The notes: generated by a model not told the origin, from the letters alone. Positions 50,657-63,256 are shown, counted from the first letter of the stretch. The stretch is DNA of 64,000 nucleotides from Burkholderia cepacia ATCC 25416 (GCF_001411495.1 NZ_CP012982.1:1922001-1986000); one strand, 5' to 3'. Numbers and translations: made by a program.

Positions 50657-53600
50657 ATGTCGCAGAGCCCGCTTCAATCCCTTCGTCGCTACCAGAGCAT
50701 TTCGGTGTTCGGCGGCGGAATCGTCGTCACCGTCCTTGTCCTGATCGCTTGCGGTCTCGGGATGGCGTCGATCGTCTCGGGTTACGTCGAGGGGGCGCGG
50801 CGCAACTACCTGAACGGCCTGGAACAGACGCTCAACGAAATCCACGTGAGCGAAACCTCGTTCCGCAACGGCGTCGCGAACGCGCAACTGATCTGGCAGG
50901 AGGCCAGCGACGCGCCGGCGGCCGTCGTCGACGAATTCTTCGCCAACGACCAACGCATCGCGACCCGGCCGTATCCGTCGCTCATCGTCGGTGTGCCGGC
51001 GCAAACCGGCAACCGGGCCGAAGTCGCGCGCTATCTGTCGCTGTCGGTGCTGCTGTCGCGCATCTGCGCGGCCAGTTCGATCAATCGCGGGCGTACGCTG
51101 GAGGGCTACCACTACAGCACGCGTACGGGATTGCTCGCGCTGATTCCCCATCGGGACCGCGACGATCCGGCACTGGTTTCACTGGAAAGCCGTACGCGCG
51201 TGCTGGACGCGTTGCGCGTCGATTTCGAGCGCCCGTATCCTGGCATCGCCGATACGCGCCCGCATGTGCGCTGGCTGGCGCCGTTCATCGATCCCGTGTC
51301 GGGGCAGTCGCGTATCCGGATTGCGGCCGAGGCGCGCGACAACGGTAAACCGTTTGCGGTGCTCGTCACCGAATATCCACCCGATTACCTGCTGTCCTGG
51401 CTTGCCGACTATCGCCCGGAAGGCGCGTTCTACATCACGACGGCCGATGGCCGGCTCGTCACGATGGATCCGTCGGCGCACGATGCCGATCGCGTGGAAA
51501 GCCTGCTGAAGCTGAACCCGTGGCGGGACGGTGCGTCGTCGTCGGGCGCACCCGTGTTCCGCGACGGCTTCCTGTTGTTTCACGGCAAGCTCGAATCGAC
51601 GGGCTGGACGCTTGCGTATGCGCTGTCGTGGACCGACATCGCGGCCGGCGTCGCGCATTCTGCCGGTATGCTCGGTGCCGCGACATTGCTCGCGCTCATG
51701 GTCATGTGGGGGCTGCTGCTGCGCTTTCATCGGCGAGAGTTCGTGCCGCTTTACACGCGTTCGCAGCGCGTGTTCGACAGCGAAGCGCTGTGCCGCAGCG
51801 TGATCGAGATGGCGCCGATCGGGCTCGGGCTGATCGCGCGCGACGACGGGCGTTTCATGCTCGCGAGCCCTGCGCTCACGGACATGGTTGGGCGGATCGG
51901 CGGCGACTATCATGCGCTGTCGAGCCAGGTGGCCGACGCATGGCAGGCGCGCGGCGACGCAGGCGGCGTGCTGCACGACGACCTCCTGGTGGGGGGCGTG
52001 GAAGCCGCGCATCTGCACCTCGAATTCATTGCGTGCGGCGCACGCTATCAGGGAACGGACGTGCTGATCGCCGCGGTCGCCGACATGACCGCCAAGCGGC
52101 AGCTTGTGCAGCAACTGGAAGAGGCCGTGCGCGCGGCCGATTCGGCCAACGCCGCGAAATCGTCGTTCCTCGCGGCGATGAGCCACGAGATCCGTACGCC
52201 GCTGAACGTGATTCTCGGCAACCTTGAACTGCTCGAGCGCTCGGCGCTCGACGCGACCCAGCATGATCGCGTGCACACGTTGCGCACGTCGGCGACGAGC
52301 CTGCTCGCGCTCGTCAGCGACATTCTCGATTTCTCGAAGATCGAGGCCGGTGCGATGTCGGTCGAATCGATCGAGTTCGACGTGATCGCGACGGTCGAGC
52401 GCGAGTTGAATGCGTTCGCGACGATCGCGAAGGCGAAGGGGGTACAGCTATTCTGCGAGATCCATGCGAGCAGTACGCAACAGATGCGCGGCGATCCGAC
52501 CCGGTTCGCGCAAGTGCTCCGCAACCTGCTGAGCAACGCGCTCAAGTTTACCGATGTCGGCCGCGTGACCGTACGCGTCGCGGTCGTTGCCGAAAGGCAC
52601 GACACGCCGGAGCTGTCGGTCGAGGTCGAGGACACCGGCATCGGCATCGCCGCTGAACATCGACGCAAGCTGTTCAACGCGTTTTCGCAGGTCGACACAT
52701 CGATCACACGGCGTTACGGGGGCACGGGGCTTGGGCTTGCGCTGTGCGACCGGCTCGTCGCGGCGATGGGCGGCCGCATCGAAGTGGCGAGCGGACCGGG
52801 CGCCGGCAGCCGTTTCACGGTGCTTCTGCCGCTCGGCCTGGACGTCGTCGCACTCGACCGGCCGCGCACGGCTCGCGCACACCGGCTGACACTGATCGCC
52901 GCACATCCCGGGTGGCGCGATTTTGCGTTGCCGCATCTGCGCGCATGGGGATTCGACGTCAGCGTGTACAACAGCCCGTCGAGTCTGCCGGCCGGCACCG
53001 CACGACGCGGCGCGGTCGTGCTGTTCGGCGATTCCGACACATGGTCGCACGCGGATCTGGCCAGCCTGAGCGATTGCGCACCGCTGATACTCGCGATACC
53101 CGACGGCCCGCTCGAACCGTATCGCGCGGGTGGCACGGTACGCGTATCGAGTTATTCGCTCGGCGGCTTGCGCGCTGCGCTGGCGCTCGGCGGCCCGATG
53201 CGAGACGAAAGCGGGATTGGTGCCGTATCGGGCGATGCCCCGCGGCGTGACGATTCGCCCGCACGCGATTCGGCGACGGCCGAAATGTCGTGCGACGCGG
53301 CCGCGCGCGGCAGTCGTGCATTGCGCGTGCTCGTCGCCGACGACGAAACCATCAACGGCTCGATTTTCAGCGAACAGTTGTGCGCGCTCGGCTGCACGGC
53401 AACCGAGGTCGGATCGGGGCATGCGGCGCTCGAATTGCTGGCTGGCGACGACTGGGACGTGCTGTTGATCGGCGACGATCTGCCCGACATGCGCGCGCAC
53501 CAACTGGCGGAAGCGGCGCGCGGCGTCGATCCCGCGTGCGACGTACTGGTCGTGACGTCTCATCTGACGCCCGAAAGCATGCACCGCTGCACGACAGCGG

Positions 53601-53761
53601 GTGTGCGACGCGTATTGACGAAACCCGTGACGCTCAGGCACCTGCGCGGCGCGCTTGCGCATGCGCGGCAGCGGCGTGCCGCGACTCCGGCGCAGGAGCC
53701 ATGCGCGGCCGCGTGCCCATTGGGCTCAACCAATCATGAAACGGTGTTGCATGACAAGTAA
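50657..53761 (+). CDS. RcsC-like hybrid sensor histidine kinase with degenerate receiver
   Basis: 1034 residues from the ATG at 50657 (MSQSPLQSLRRYQSIS); a GTG at 50585 would add 24 Arg/Thr-rich residues. Membrane helices at about 18-42 and 333-356 enclose a ~290-residue periplasmic sensor. HisKA has H510 in [12 protein letters not shown]; the ATPase has NLLSNALKF (from about 624), DTGIGIA and GGTGLGL. A receiver-like alpha/beta segment (about 735-850) resembles the ABL linker of RcsC. The C-terminal receiver (about 893-1010; VLVADDE, LTKPV) has Gly939 where the phospho-acceptor Asp should be (LLIGDDLPDM), so phosphotransfer through this receiver is doubtful unless Asp940 substitutes. Confidence 0.92.
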   Translation: MSQSPLQSLRRYQSISVFGGGIVVTVLVLIACGLGMASIVSGYVEGARRNYLNGLEQTLNEIHVSETSFRNGVANAQLIWQEASDAPAAVVDEFFANDQRIATRPYPSLIVGVPAQTGNRAEVARYLSLSVLLSRICAASSINRGRTLEGYHYSTRTGLLALIPHRDRDDPALVSLESRTRVLDALRVDFERPYPGIADTRPHVRWLAPFIDPVSGQSRIRIAAEARDNGKPFAVLVTEYPPDYLLSWLADYRPEGAFYITTADGRLVTMDPSAHDADRVESLLKLNPWRDGASSSGAPVFRDGFLLFHGKLESTGWTLAYALSWTDIAAGVAHSAGMLGAATLLALMVMWGLLLRFHRREFVPLYTRSQRVFDSEALCRSVIEMAPIGLGLIARDDGRFMLASPALTDMVGRIGGDYHALSSQVADAWQARGDAGGVLHDDLLVGGVEAAHLHLEFIACGARYQGTDVLIAAVADMTAKRQLVQQLEEAVRAADSANAAKSSFLAAMSHEIRTPLNVILGNLELLERSALDATQHDRVHTLRTSATSLLALVSDILDFSKIEAGAMSVESIEFDVIATVERELNAFATIAKAKGVQLFCEIHASSTQQMRGDPTRFAQVLRNLLSNALKFTDVGRVTVRVAVVAERHDTPELSVEVEDTGIGIAAEHRRKLFNAFSQVDTSITRRYGGTGLGLALCDRLVAAMGGRIEVASGPGAGSRFTVLLPLGLDVVALDRPRTARAHRLTLIAAHPGWRDFALPHLRAWGFDVSVYNSPSSLPAGTARRGAVVLFGDSDTWSHADLASLSDCAPLILAIPDGPLEPYRAGGTVRVSSYSLGGLRAALALGGPMRDESGIGAVSGDAPRRDDSPARDSATAEMSCDAAARGSRALRVLVADDETINGSIFSEQLCALGCTATEVGSGHAALELLAGDDWDVLLIGDDLPDMRAHQLAEAARGVDPACDVLVVTSHLTPESMHRCTTAGVRRVLTKPVTLRHLRGALAHARQRRAATPAQEPCAAACPLGSTNHETVLHDK

Positions 53762-53865
53762 CCAACAGCAGCGAACGCATCAACGAGTATTCGAGATAAC
53801 AACAGAGGCAGGGTGCCGACGCACGTCGCGCGGCAGATTTCAAATCAATACTGGAGGGGAACGCT

Positions 53866-54063
53866 GTGCGCCATGTAGGGAAGATATTCGCACTGTTGCT
53901 CGATTTTGCCGCACTCTCTGAGAAGTCTCGTCGGGAGTTCCTGACGATGATGAACGAGTTTCTGCTGATGTCGCCGGTTCAGCGGCGACGTGTGCTGACC
54001 GAGTGGAAAAATAGGGTGGATGGCAACTCGCATGACCTGCCCGGCGATTCGAGCCAGCGATAG
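53866..54063 (+). CDS. Small hypothetical protein, 65 residues
   Basis: GTG start at 53866 with a strong GGAGGGG 7-9 bp upstream, 104 bp after the kinase gene and followed 17 bp later by a stable hairpin, so it looks like a genuine small gene cotranscribed with the kinase. The product is basic and helical: residues 6-20 are hydrophobic (IFALLLDFAAL) and the remainder amphipathic (RREFLTMMNEFLLMSPVQRR). I do not recognise a family. Its position between a hybrid kinase and its response regulator suggests an accessory or connector role, by analogy only. Confidence 0.7.
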   Translation: MRHVGKIFALLLDFAALSEKSRREFLTMMNEFLLMSPVQRRRVLTEWKNRVDGNSHDLPGDSSQR

Positions 54064-54080
54064 CGCGCCGTGTAGCGGCA

Positions 54081-54107
54081 CGGCCGCGCTGCGAGAGAGC
54101 GCGGCCG
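54081..54107 (+). terminator. Stem-loop after the small ORF
   Basis: CGGCCGCGCT (54081-54090) pairs perfectly with AGCGCGGCCG (54098-54107), loop 7 nt. No T-run follows; probably separates the kinase/small-ORF transcript from the response regulator gene. Confidence 0.55.
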
Positions 54108-54283
54108 GCATCCCGTAACGGCGCCGAGCCGTCTTGAACTTCGGCAAATCTGCATGGCGCGGCCGTGCGGACTCGTCGTGCGCATCACGGGCGTCGGCGC
54201 ATATCGTCCGCCGCGTGGGCCGCACAGATATTGCAGGGCGAACCGGGATTTATCTTAAAATTGAGTCACTATTAGTCCGGTGC

Positions 54284-54295
54284 GCCGTATACGGC
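54284..54295. promoter_or_regulatory. Palindrome GCCGTATACGGC upstream of the response regulator gene
   Basis: Perfect 12-bp palindrome just downstream of the AT-rich promoter-like patch; a plausible autoregulatory or repressor site. No regulator can be named from sequence. Confidence 0.4.
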
Positions 54296-54379
54296 CAGCT
54301 ATCGACACGATGGCGCGAGCATGCTCCCCGTCGCGGCGGGGACCGGAAGCGTGACTGAAAGCCTCGGGGAAACAGGAAC

Positions 54380-55048
54380 ATGGACGAATTCTTTGTGCGC
54401 GTGATGGTGGCCGACGATCATCCGGCGTCCGCGCTCGGCATGTCGCAGTCGCTGCAAGGCAACAGCACGATCAAGCTTGTGGGCACCGTTTCGAACTCGA
54501 CGGACCTGGTCGCGGCGCTCGACGCGCAGCAGAGCGACGTGCTCGTGCTCGACTACGTGATGCCGGGCGGCAAGTACGGCGACGGGCTCGTGCTGCTGTC
54601 GTTCCTGCAGCGCCGCTATCCGGCGCTGCATATCGTGACGATCACGATGATCGACAATCCGAGCGTGCTGCGCGCGATTCACAGCCAGGGCGTGAGCTGC
54701 ATCCTCAGCAAGTCGGACGCGATCTCGCACCTGATCGGCGCCGTGCATGCCGCGTATGTCGGTGCGAACTACATGTCGCCGTACATCAAGCAGCTCCTGC
54801 AGGACATCGAATCCGAGCCCACTGCCCGCGCACTGACGTCGCGCGAGATCGAGGTTGTCCGGTTGTTCGGCGCGGGCTACACGGTGGGAGAGATCGCCGC
54901 GCAGCTCCATCGCAGCAAGCAAACCATCAGTTCGCAGAAGTCGAGCGCAATGAAGAAACTCGGGATCGTTCGCGACGCGGATCTGATCCGTTACAACGAT
55001 GAGCAAAAACTCGCCGGCGCGTCCGACGACGATTCCGCGTCGACGTGA
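54380..55048 (+). CDS. RcsB-like response regulator (NarL/FixJ-LuxR type)
   Basis: 222 residues, ATG at 54380. Receiver at residues ~6-125: acidic pair in VMVADDHPAS, phospho-acceptor D58 in VLVLDYVMPGGKYGDGL, which resembles the RcsB sequence around its Asp, and the conserved Lys in CILSKSD. LuxR helix-turn-helix at about 150-205 (LTSREIEVVRLFGAGYTVGE; QTISSQKSSAMKKLG). It has a conserved phospho-acceptor and is flanked by two hybrid kinases, so it is the likely output of a branched phosphorelay controlling nearby adhesin genes. Confidence 0.93.
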   Translation: MDEFFVRVMVADDHPASALGMSQSLQGNSTIKLVGTVSNSTDLVAALDAQQSDVLVLDYVMPGGKYGDGLVLLSFLQRRYPALHIVTITMIDNPSVLRAIHSQGVSCILSKSDAISHLIGAVHAAYVGANYMSPYIKQLLQDIESEPTARALTSREIEVVRLFGAGYTVGEIAAQLHRSKQTISSQKSSAMKKLGIVRDADLIRYNDEQKLAGASDDDSAST

Positions 55049-55226
55049 CGTGCGAGGGCCGGCTGCCGCTCCGGTCGGCTTCGGGGCGCACGCCGCCGAA
55101 GTGACGCATTGCGTGCGGGCGGAGGCACGCCGCGCGACACGACTACCCTGTTTTCCAGGGAGCCGATGCGCCCGCATCGGTGAATGATTCGGTACGCCCG
55201 GCCACGAGCAACGAGATCGACACGAC

Positions 55227-58340
<3,114 letters not shown>

Positions 58341-58620
58341 GCCGAAGTATTGATCGCCGGTTCTGGGCTGGCGGCCGTCGTGCTGCGCATCGCTAAATGA
58401 ACATCCCGATAGCCGCTGCGCAGACGCAGATGCGTTCCTACCGGTGCAGGTATGGCCCAATCCTCGCGATAGCCACACGGAATGTCGAGGTGCGTGGCAG
58501 TGGTCGGCGTGAAGGCTTGTCGTCCTGATTGATCATCGGGACATAGTGGAAACACACATCGTTCCACCCGGATAAAAGGGCAATCGAAAAAATTATTCTG
58601 GCGTGTGTTCGACTTCGAGC

Positions 58621-58644
58621 GCGCGGGCTACGACGAACCCGCGC
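58621..58644 (-). terminator. Second stem-loop beyond the pilin gene
   Basis: GCGCGGG (58621-58627) / CCCGCGC (58638-58644), 10-nt loop; lies beyond the main hairpin and may back up termination. Confidence 0.4.
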
Positions 58645-58654
58645 ATCGGCGATA

Positions 58655-58681
58655 CCCCGGCGCGCGAGGGGCGCGCCGGGG
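58655..58681 (-). terminator. Stem-loop terminator of the fimbrial operon
   Basis: CCCCGGCGCGC (58655-58665) pairs perfectly with 58671-58681 around a 5-nt loop, only 7 bp after the pilin stop. Very stable, though without a T-run. Confidence 0.6.
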
Positions 58682-58688
58682 ACGTCGA

Positions 58689-59231
58689 TTACTGATACAT
58701 GATCGAGTACATCACCGACGTGTTCACCGTACCCTGACCTGCGGCACCACCCGTCGCGACGTACTGCGCGTAGTAAGGGAGTTCCGCGGCGCCGTTCGAC
58801 AGTGCGACGATCTTCGAGTTTTCATCGGCCTTGCCGACCCCGATGTTGGTCGTGTCGCCGTTGAGCAGACCGATTTCGACGTTCTTTGCCGTCCCCGCTG
58901 CGTTGATCAGTTGACCGGTCGTCGAGTTGACCGTGGTACCCGGCTCGAAGTGCGTGTAAACATTACCCGTCGCCGGCGAGCAGTTCTTCAGGCCGATCTT
59001 GAACGGCGTGCGGCCGGCCGTCATCCCGCCCGATGCGAGCGCCGACGTCGACACCTTCGGCAGCGCGACGGTGAAGTCCTTGTTGCCGGTGCCGTTGCCG
59101 TCGATCGTGCAGGTCTGCGTGCCGATCTTGCCGTTGATGGTGATCGTGCCGTCTGCCGCGTGCGATACGGCCGGCAGTGCTGCCGCGGCAGCGATGGTGA
59201 GAGCGGCGATGCTGGAGAATGCGAGTTTCAT
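58689..59231 (-). CDS. Type 1 fimbrial major pilin
   Basis: 180 residues from the ATG complementary to 59229-59231, with AGAGGA 6-7 bp upstream. Signal peptide of about 25 residues ending VSHAA; mature start DGTITINGKIGTQTCTIDGN. The paired Cys (QTC...NCS) of the pilin fold and the C-terminal beta-zipper end SVMYSIMYQ with penultimate Tyr are present. Subunits are assembled by donor-strand exchange. It is the last gene of the cluster, so its abundance relative to the usher may depend on the 228-bp gap before it, which could hold a separate promoter. Confidence 0.93.
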   Translation of the reverse strand: MKLAFSSIAALTIAAAAALPAVSHAADGTITINGKIGTQTCTIDGNGTGNKDFTVALPKVSTSALASGGMTAGRTPFKIGLKNCSPATGNVYTHFEPGTTVNSTTGQLINAAGTAKNVEIGLLNGDTTNIGVGKADENSKIVALSNGAAELPYYAQYVATGGAAGQGTVNTSVMYSIMYQ

Positions 59232-59459
59232 GTCAATTCCTCTAGTACTAGGAGATGTAAAAACGGACTCCGCCGTCGAGCCGTCCGCATGCCGTGACCG
59301 GCCGTACGGGCGACACCCGACTTCGTCCGTCAATGATCTTCCGATGCAATCCTGCAGGACTGCGAAACAGAAGCCTGTTTCGGCCATCGTTCGAGCGATG
59401 ACCGCCGTTGCACACCGGTCGTTCGCGATTGCCTTGCGACCGCTGCGCTACCGAATCAT

Positions 59460-60506
59460 TTACTGATAGCTCATCGTGAACGTCGCGACACCCTTGACCG
59501 TTCCGCCGGACACCTGGCCGGTCGCGATGTATTGCGCGGACAGCGGAATGCTGGTCGTTGTCGCGGACGGCCCGACAAGCCATTGGTTGGTATTGCCAAT
59601 GGCGATGGAATCCGGACCGTAACTGACGGGCTGCCCGTTTCTCAGGATGCGAAGCTTCACGCCTTTCGCCGACGAATCGGGCGTGAGGGTCAATTGATTG
59701 CCGGTATTGCTCTGATCGGTCAAATCGGTCAGTGTCACGTAAACCTTCGACCCGGATTTACAGTTCAAACCGATATTGAATTCCTTATCCCCCGCTGTCA
59801 CGCCAACAGCATTGAGTTTGCTTGCCGCGACGGGCTGCAATGGCACATTGACCGACGGCGTGGTGACCGTGCAGGTGTTCGGCATGACGATCAGTTTTCC
59901 GTTGTTGTTCAGCCAGTAAAACTGATATTGGGCTCTGGAGTGTGGATTTCCACGGCTTACTATGCCTGTGTTCCAGGCGCCCACGGTTACCCACGGTAGC
60001 TTCGCATTATATATATGGTCGCTGAGCTTGATTAATTCGACTTTGACGCGAAATCGGCCTTCAATCGGCTTGGTCGTCGGATTCGCGGGGGCCCAATCCT
60101 GAGCGGTGCCGTAAGGCACCATCATGATCTCTCCGGTATCAAGATTGCTGAAGCGCAATCCCAGCGAGCTATCGGCGTTGGGACCTGCTATATTCATCTT
60201 AAGGTAAAACACTCCGGGAATGTTCGAGCTGTACCCGCCACCGTTGAAATAGGTTTGGTATCCTCCCGGCGGGCCCGGGTTGGCTCCGCAGACATAATCC
60301 ATTACCGGTTCCACCGTCGTGGTCGCCAGAACGGCACCGTTCGGTGTGTCATGGGAGACAAGCACATTGCCGAAGCTGAAAAATCGCTGGTAATCGTTCA
60401 CATTTCCGTTGCCGAAACGGCAAAGATTGGTTTGCGCGAGGCTGGGATTAGAATGAATCCAGCTTGCAAAGAAAATCATGGAAATAAAAAGATATTTGAA
60501 TCTCAT
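59460..60506 (-). CDS. Fimbrial tip adhesin (two-domain, FimH-like)
   Basis: 348 residues from the ATG complementary to 60504-60506 (MRFKYLFISMIFFASW); an ATG at 60521 gives 5 more residues. Signal peptide ends NPSLAQ. Residues ~25-210 form a receptor-binding domain that I cannot assign to a known ligand; residues ~215-348 are a pilin domain (NTCTVTTPSVNVPLQ...CKSG...SAQYIATGQVSGG...FTMSYQ). Two-domain structure, operon position after the usher and low copy in the fibre point to a tip adhesin. The gene is visibly richer in A+T than its neighbours and contains runs such as TATATATATGG, suggesting recent acquisition or rapid diversification. Confidence 0.88.
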   Translation of the reverse strand: MRFKYLFISMIFFASWIHSNPSLAQTNLCRFGNGNVNDYQRFFSFGNVLVSHDTPNGAVLATTTVEPVMDYVCGANPGPPGGYQTYFNGGGYSSNIPGVFYLKMNIAGPNADSSLGLRFSNLDTGEIMMVPYGTAQDWAPANPTTKPIEGRFRVKVELIKLSDHIYNAKLPWVTVGAWNTGIVSRGNPHSRAQYQFYWLNNNGKLIVMPNTCTVTTPSVNVPLQPVAASKLNAVGVTAGDKEFNIGLNCKSGSKVYVTLTDLTDQSNTGNQLTLTPDSSAKGVKLRILRNGQPVSYGPDSIAIGNTNQWLVGPSATTTSIPLSAQYIATGQVSGGTVKGVATFTMSYQ

Positions 60507-60547
60507 GTTTTCATGTTCCATTTATCGTGATTTCGATTGAATTCGAC

Positions 60548-63256
60548 TCAGTGAAAAGCGGCACTCAGGTGCGAGTCATCGCTCGAGCGGACCGTCGCGG
60601 CGCCGGTTTGATCTGAATCGGTGAAATGCTCGCGCGCCTCCGTTGCGACGGCGTCTTGCGGGCGCGTATTCCCCGGCACGGTGCGCGCGCATATCGCGTC
60701 GACGCGCGCGTACACTTCGGCCTTGTCGTGTTTGGTCGGCAAGCGGTAGCTGAGCGAGCAGACTTCGGTTGCTCGATTGCCCCATTTCGCCGTCAGCACG
60801 CCGGTTTCGCCGAGGCCGCGGGCGAACAACATGCCGCCCTGGCCGGACAATCCGACGGTCTTGCCCTCCGCATCGACCACCGTGCTCCCGAACGGCACCG
60901 GTGCACCATCCGGCTGGCGCATCGTCAGCAGCACGGGGCGACCGGTAACCGTCTCGAACTTGAGCTTGACCACCGAATTCGCCCGCGGTGCGATCTGCTG
61001 ACTGGTCGACAGCATTTCGACATCGGTCGGAATGCCCTTCGGGTCGAGCTCGACGGTGTTCATCTTGTACGGCGTCAGGTACGGCAGCACCGCATAGCCG
61101 CGCCCGTCGATCCGGACGTCCGTGCCGTTCGTGATGCGCGCGCCGATGGCATCCTTCGCCTCGATGATCGCGGCCGTTTCGCCGAGGTCGTTGGCGAGCG
61201 TGACGCCGCCCGCATGGCCGACGACCGCACCCGACACGCCGACGGACACGCTCGAGTAGCCGCTGCCGCCGCTCGCGCTGCCGGAGAGCGTCGCGAACGG
61301 GCTGCGATACTGCGCGTTGCCGCCGCCGGACGTTGCGCCTTCGCCGGTGTTGACGTTCATGCCATACGAGAACGCGTTGGATTTCCCGACGGTGCCGGTC
61401 AGCGACATCTGTCCGGTTGCGCCTCCGCGGCTGTCGTGCGCGACGCTCGTGGTCAGCGTCGGCGCGTACGATCGCCGGCCGAGCGGAACCGTCACGTTGG
61501 CGTACACCTGGTTGTTCAGGCGGCCCGTGTAGCCGTCGCGCTGCCGCGAAACGGACAGGTTGTAGCTCAGGTTGACGCCGCCGATCCGCAGGCTGTTGTT
61601 GTAGCCGATCTGGAACTGCGTCGTCGTGCCCTGGCGGTTCCAGTAGCTGGACGTCGAGCCCACCGCGAACAGGCTGCCGCGTCCTTCGCCGAGCGTCTGG
61701 TTCAGCGTCAACTGAACCTGGTTGCGTTGCCGGTATGCGTTGTTCGGATCTGCTCCGGCCGCGGCCTGCTCACGGGCGTACATCGCGTCGCGCAGCTCCC
61801 AGTAGCCGCGAGACGAATAGCGATAGGCGGCGACCGCGATGTTCGTGCCGGTTGCCTCGACGGATTTGCTGTAGCTCACGCGCACACTCTGGCCGTTCGT
61901 CGCCGACACGCCCGGGATGCGTGCACTGGCGTGCGTGACGTCGACGGCGAGCGCGCCGACCGGCGTGTTGAAGGCCGCGCCGACCAACCCGGCCAGATAG
62001 TTTTCCGCGACGATCGCGCCGACGTAACCCGTCATCAGGTTGCTGATGCCGCGCTGATACGTGGCCTGCGCAAAATTCGGATGACGATCGAGTTGCGGCT
62101 CGCGCAACTGGCCGAGCGCGACGCCGAAACGCGAGACGCCGGGGCGCAGCGATTGCACGACCGCCGAATACGGCACCGTGAAGCTGCGCTTTTTGCCGTC
62201 GGCCTCGGTGACGGTGACGAGCAGGTTGCCGCCGTAGCCCGTGGCGTACAGATCGTTGATTTCGAACGGCCCCGGCGCGACGTTCGTTTCGTACAGCACG
62301 GCGCCGTTCTGCGTTACCGAGACGTGTGCGTTGCTCGTTGCGACGCCGCGAATCACGGGTGCATAGCCGCGCATCGAATCGGGCAGCATCCGGTCATCGG
62401 TCTCGAGCGCGACGCCGCGCATGCCCACGCTGTTGAACAGCGTGCCGTCGGTGTACGTCTCGCCGATCTTCAGCTGGCTGCGCCAGGCCGGCAGGTCGCG
62501 CTGCACATACGTATTGAGGCTTTGATAGCGGCTGTCGCCCTGCGATTGCGCGGTATAGGTTCCGTTGTGCCGGAAATGCCAGTTCCCGATGTTGACGCCC
62601 GCATTCAGCCCCGCGTAGGCCTGCGTGCTCGAGTAACCCGACGACGCGTTGCGGTACGCGTTCGCGTTGTACTTGAGCGTCGCGCTCGGTACGCCGTCGT
62701 CCCACAGTTCCGGACTGACGTAGCCGCGCGGATTGCGCAGCAGCGCCGCTTGCGGAAGGCTCACGTTGAGGCGCAGTTCGGACATGTCGAATTCATACGC
62801 CGCGTCGGCGACCAGCTTGCCGACGTCGGTGCACTCGCCCGCTTGCACGCGCACCAGCTCGGCGCGCCCGGTGTCGGTCAGCGCCTGGTCGTCGAGGCCG
62901 AGCCGCGCCACGAGCGTGCGATCGAAGCACGGCTTCGCGTCGGCCGCTCCCGCTTCCGCGCTGAAGCGTACCGTCGAGCGGCCGCTCCATGCGCCGTTGA
63001 CGTAGAGGTCGACCAGATAGTCGCCCGCCGGGACCGGGTTGCCTTTCGCGAAGCGGTCGAGATCGAGCCGCTGCCCGCGAGGCTTCATCATCAGCGTGTC
63101 GTTGAACTGAACCTGCGCGACATCGAACCGGTCCGCCGGTGCGGCCAGCGCGCCGGCAGCCCAGCTGCCGAGCGTCGCCATGACGAGCAGATAGCCCGGC
63201 TTGAGCGCGAAACGCGCCGGAGCCTCCAGTGTTCGATTGTGATGATCTGTTCGCAT
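60548..63256 (-). CDS. Fimbrial outer-membrane usher (FimD/PapC family)
   Basis: 902 residues, start complementary to 63254-63256; signal peptide ends near ALAAPADRF. N-terminal chaperone-binding domain VAQVQFNDTLM...FAKGNPVPAGDYLVDLYVNG, the 24-strand barrel with ESP-type loops, and the C-terminal periplasmic domains (LPYLTPYKMNTVELDPKGIP; GLGETGVLTAKWG; CSLSYRLP). Family-typical length of about 850-900. It forms the pore through which chaperone-bound subunits are polymerised. The adhesin gene starts 41 bp downstream and the chaperone gene lies upstream on the same strand. Confidence 0.95.
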   Translation of the reverse strand: MRTDHHNRTLEAPARFALKPGYLLVMATLGSWAAGALAAPADRFDVAQVQFNDTLMMKPRGQRLDLDRFAKGNPVPAGDYLVDLYVNGAWSGRSTVRFSAEAGAADAKPCFDRTLVARLGLDDQALTDTGRAELVRVQAGECTDVGKLVADAAYEFDMSELRLNVSLPQAALLRNPRGYVSPELWDDGVPSATLKYNANAYRNASSGYSSTQAYAGLNAGVNIGNWHFRHNGTYTAQSQGDSRYQSLNTYVQRDLPAWRSQLKIGETYTDGTLFNSVGMRGVALETDDRMLPDSMRGYAPVIRGVATSNAHVSVTQNGAVLYETNVAPGPFEINDLYATGYGGNLLVTVTEADGKKRSFTVPYSAVVQSLRPGVSRFGVALGQLREPQLDRHPNFAQATYQRGISNLMTGYVGAIVAENYLAGLVGAAFNTPVGALAVDVTHASARIPGVSATNGQSVRVSYSKSVEATGTNIAVAAYRYSSRGYWELRDAMYAREQAAAGADPNNAYRQRNQVQLTLNQTLGEGRGSLFAVGSTSSYWNRQGTTTQFQIGYNNSLRIGGVNLSYNLSVSRQRDGYTGRLNNQVYANVTVPLGRRSYAPTLTTSVAHDSRGGATGQMSLTGTVGKSNAFSYGMNVNTGEGATSGGGNAQYRSPFATLSGSASGGSGYSSVSVGVSGAVVGHAGGVTLANDLGETAAIIEAKDAIGARITNGTDVRIDGRGYAVLPYLTPYKMNTVELDPKGIPTDVEMLSTSQQIAPRANSVVKLKFETVTGRPVLLTMRQPDGAPVPFGSTVVDAEGKTVGLSGQGGMLFARGLGETGVLTAKWGNRATEVCSLSYRLPTKHDKAEVYARVDAICARTVPGNTRPQDAVATEAREHFTDSDQTGAATVRSSDDSHLSAAFH

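Larger units (their letters stand above)
54064..54379. other. Intergenic region upstream of the RcsB-like gene
   Basis: 316 bp with the hairpin at 54081-54107, an AT-rich patch (54245-54275) that is probably the promoter, and a perfect 12-bp palindrome GCCGTATACGGC (54284-54295) 84 bp before the regulator start, a candidate binding site. Confidence 0.5.
58341..58688. other. Convergent intergenic region, kinase / fimbrial operon
   Basis: 348 bp. It contains two strong hairpins near the pilin end (58621-58644, 58655-58681) and otherwise no gene. The AT-rich patch near 58575-58600 is not associated with an ORF. Confidence 0.5.
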
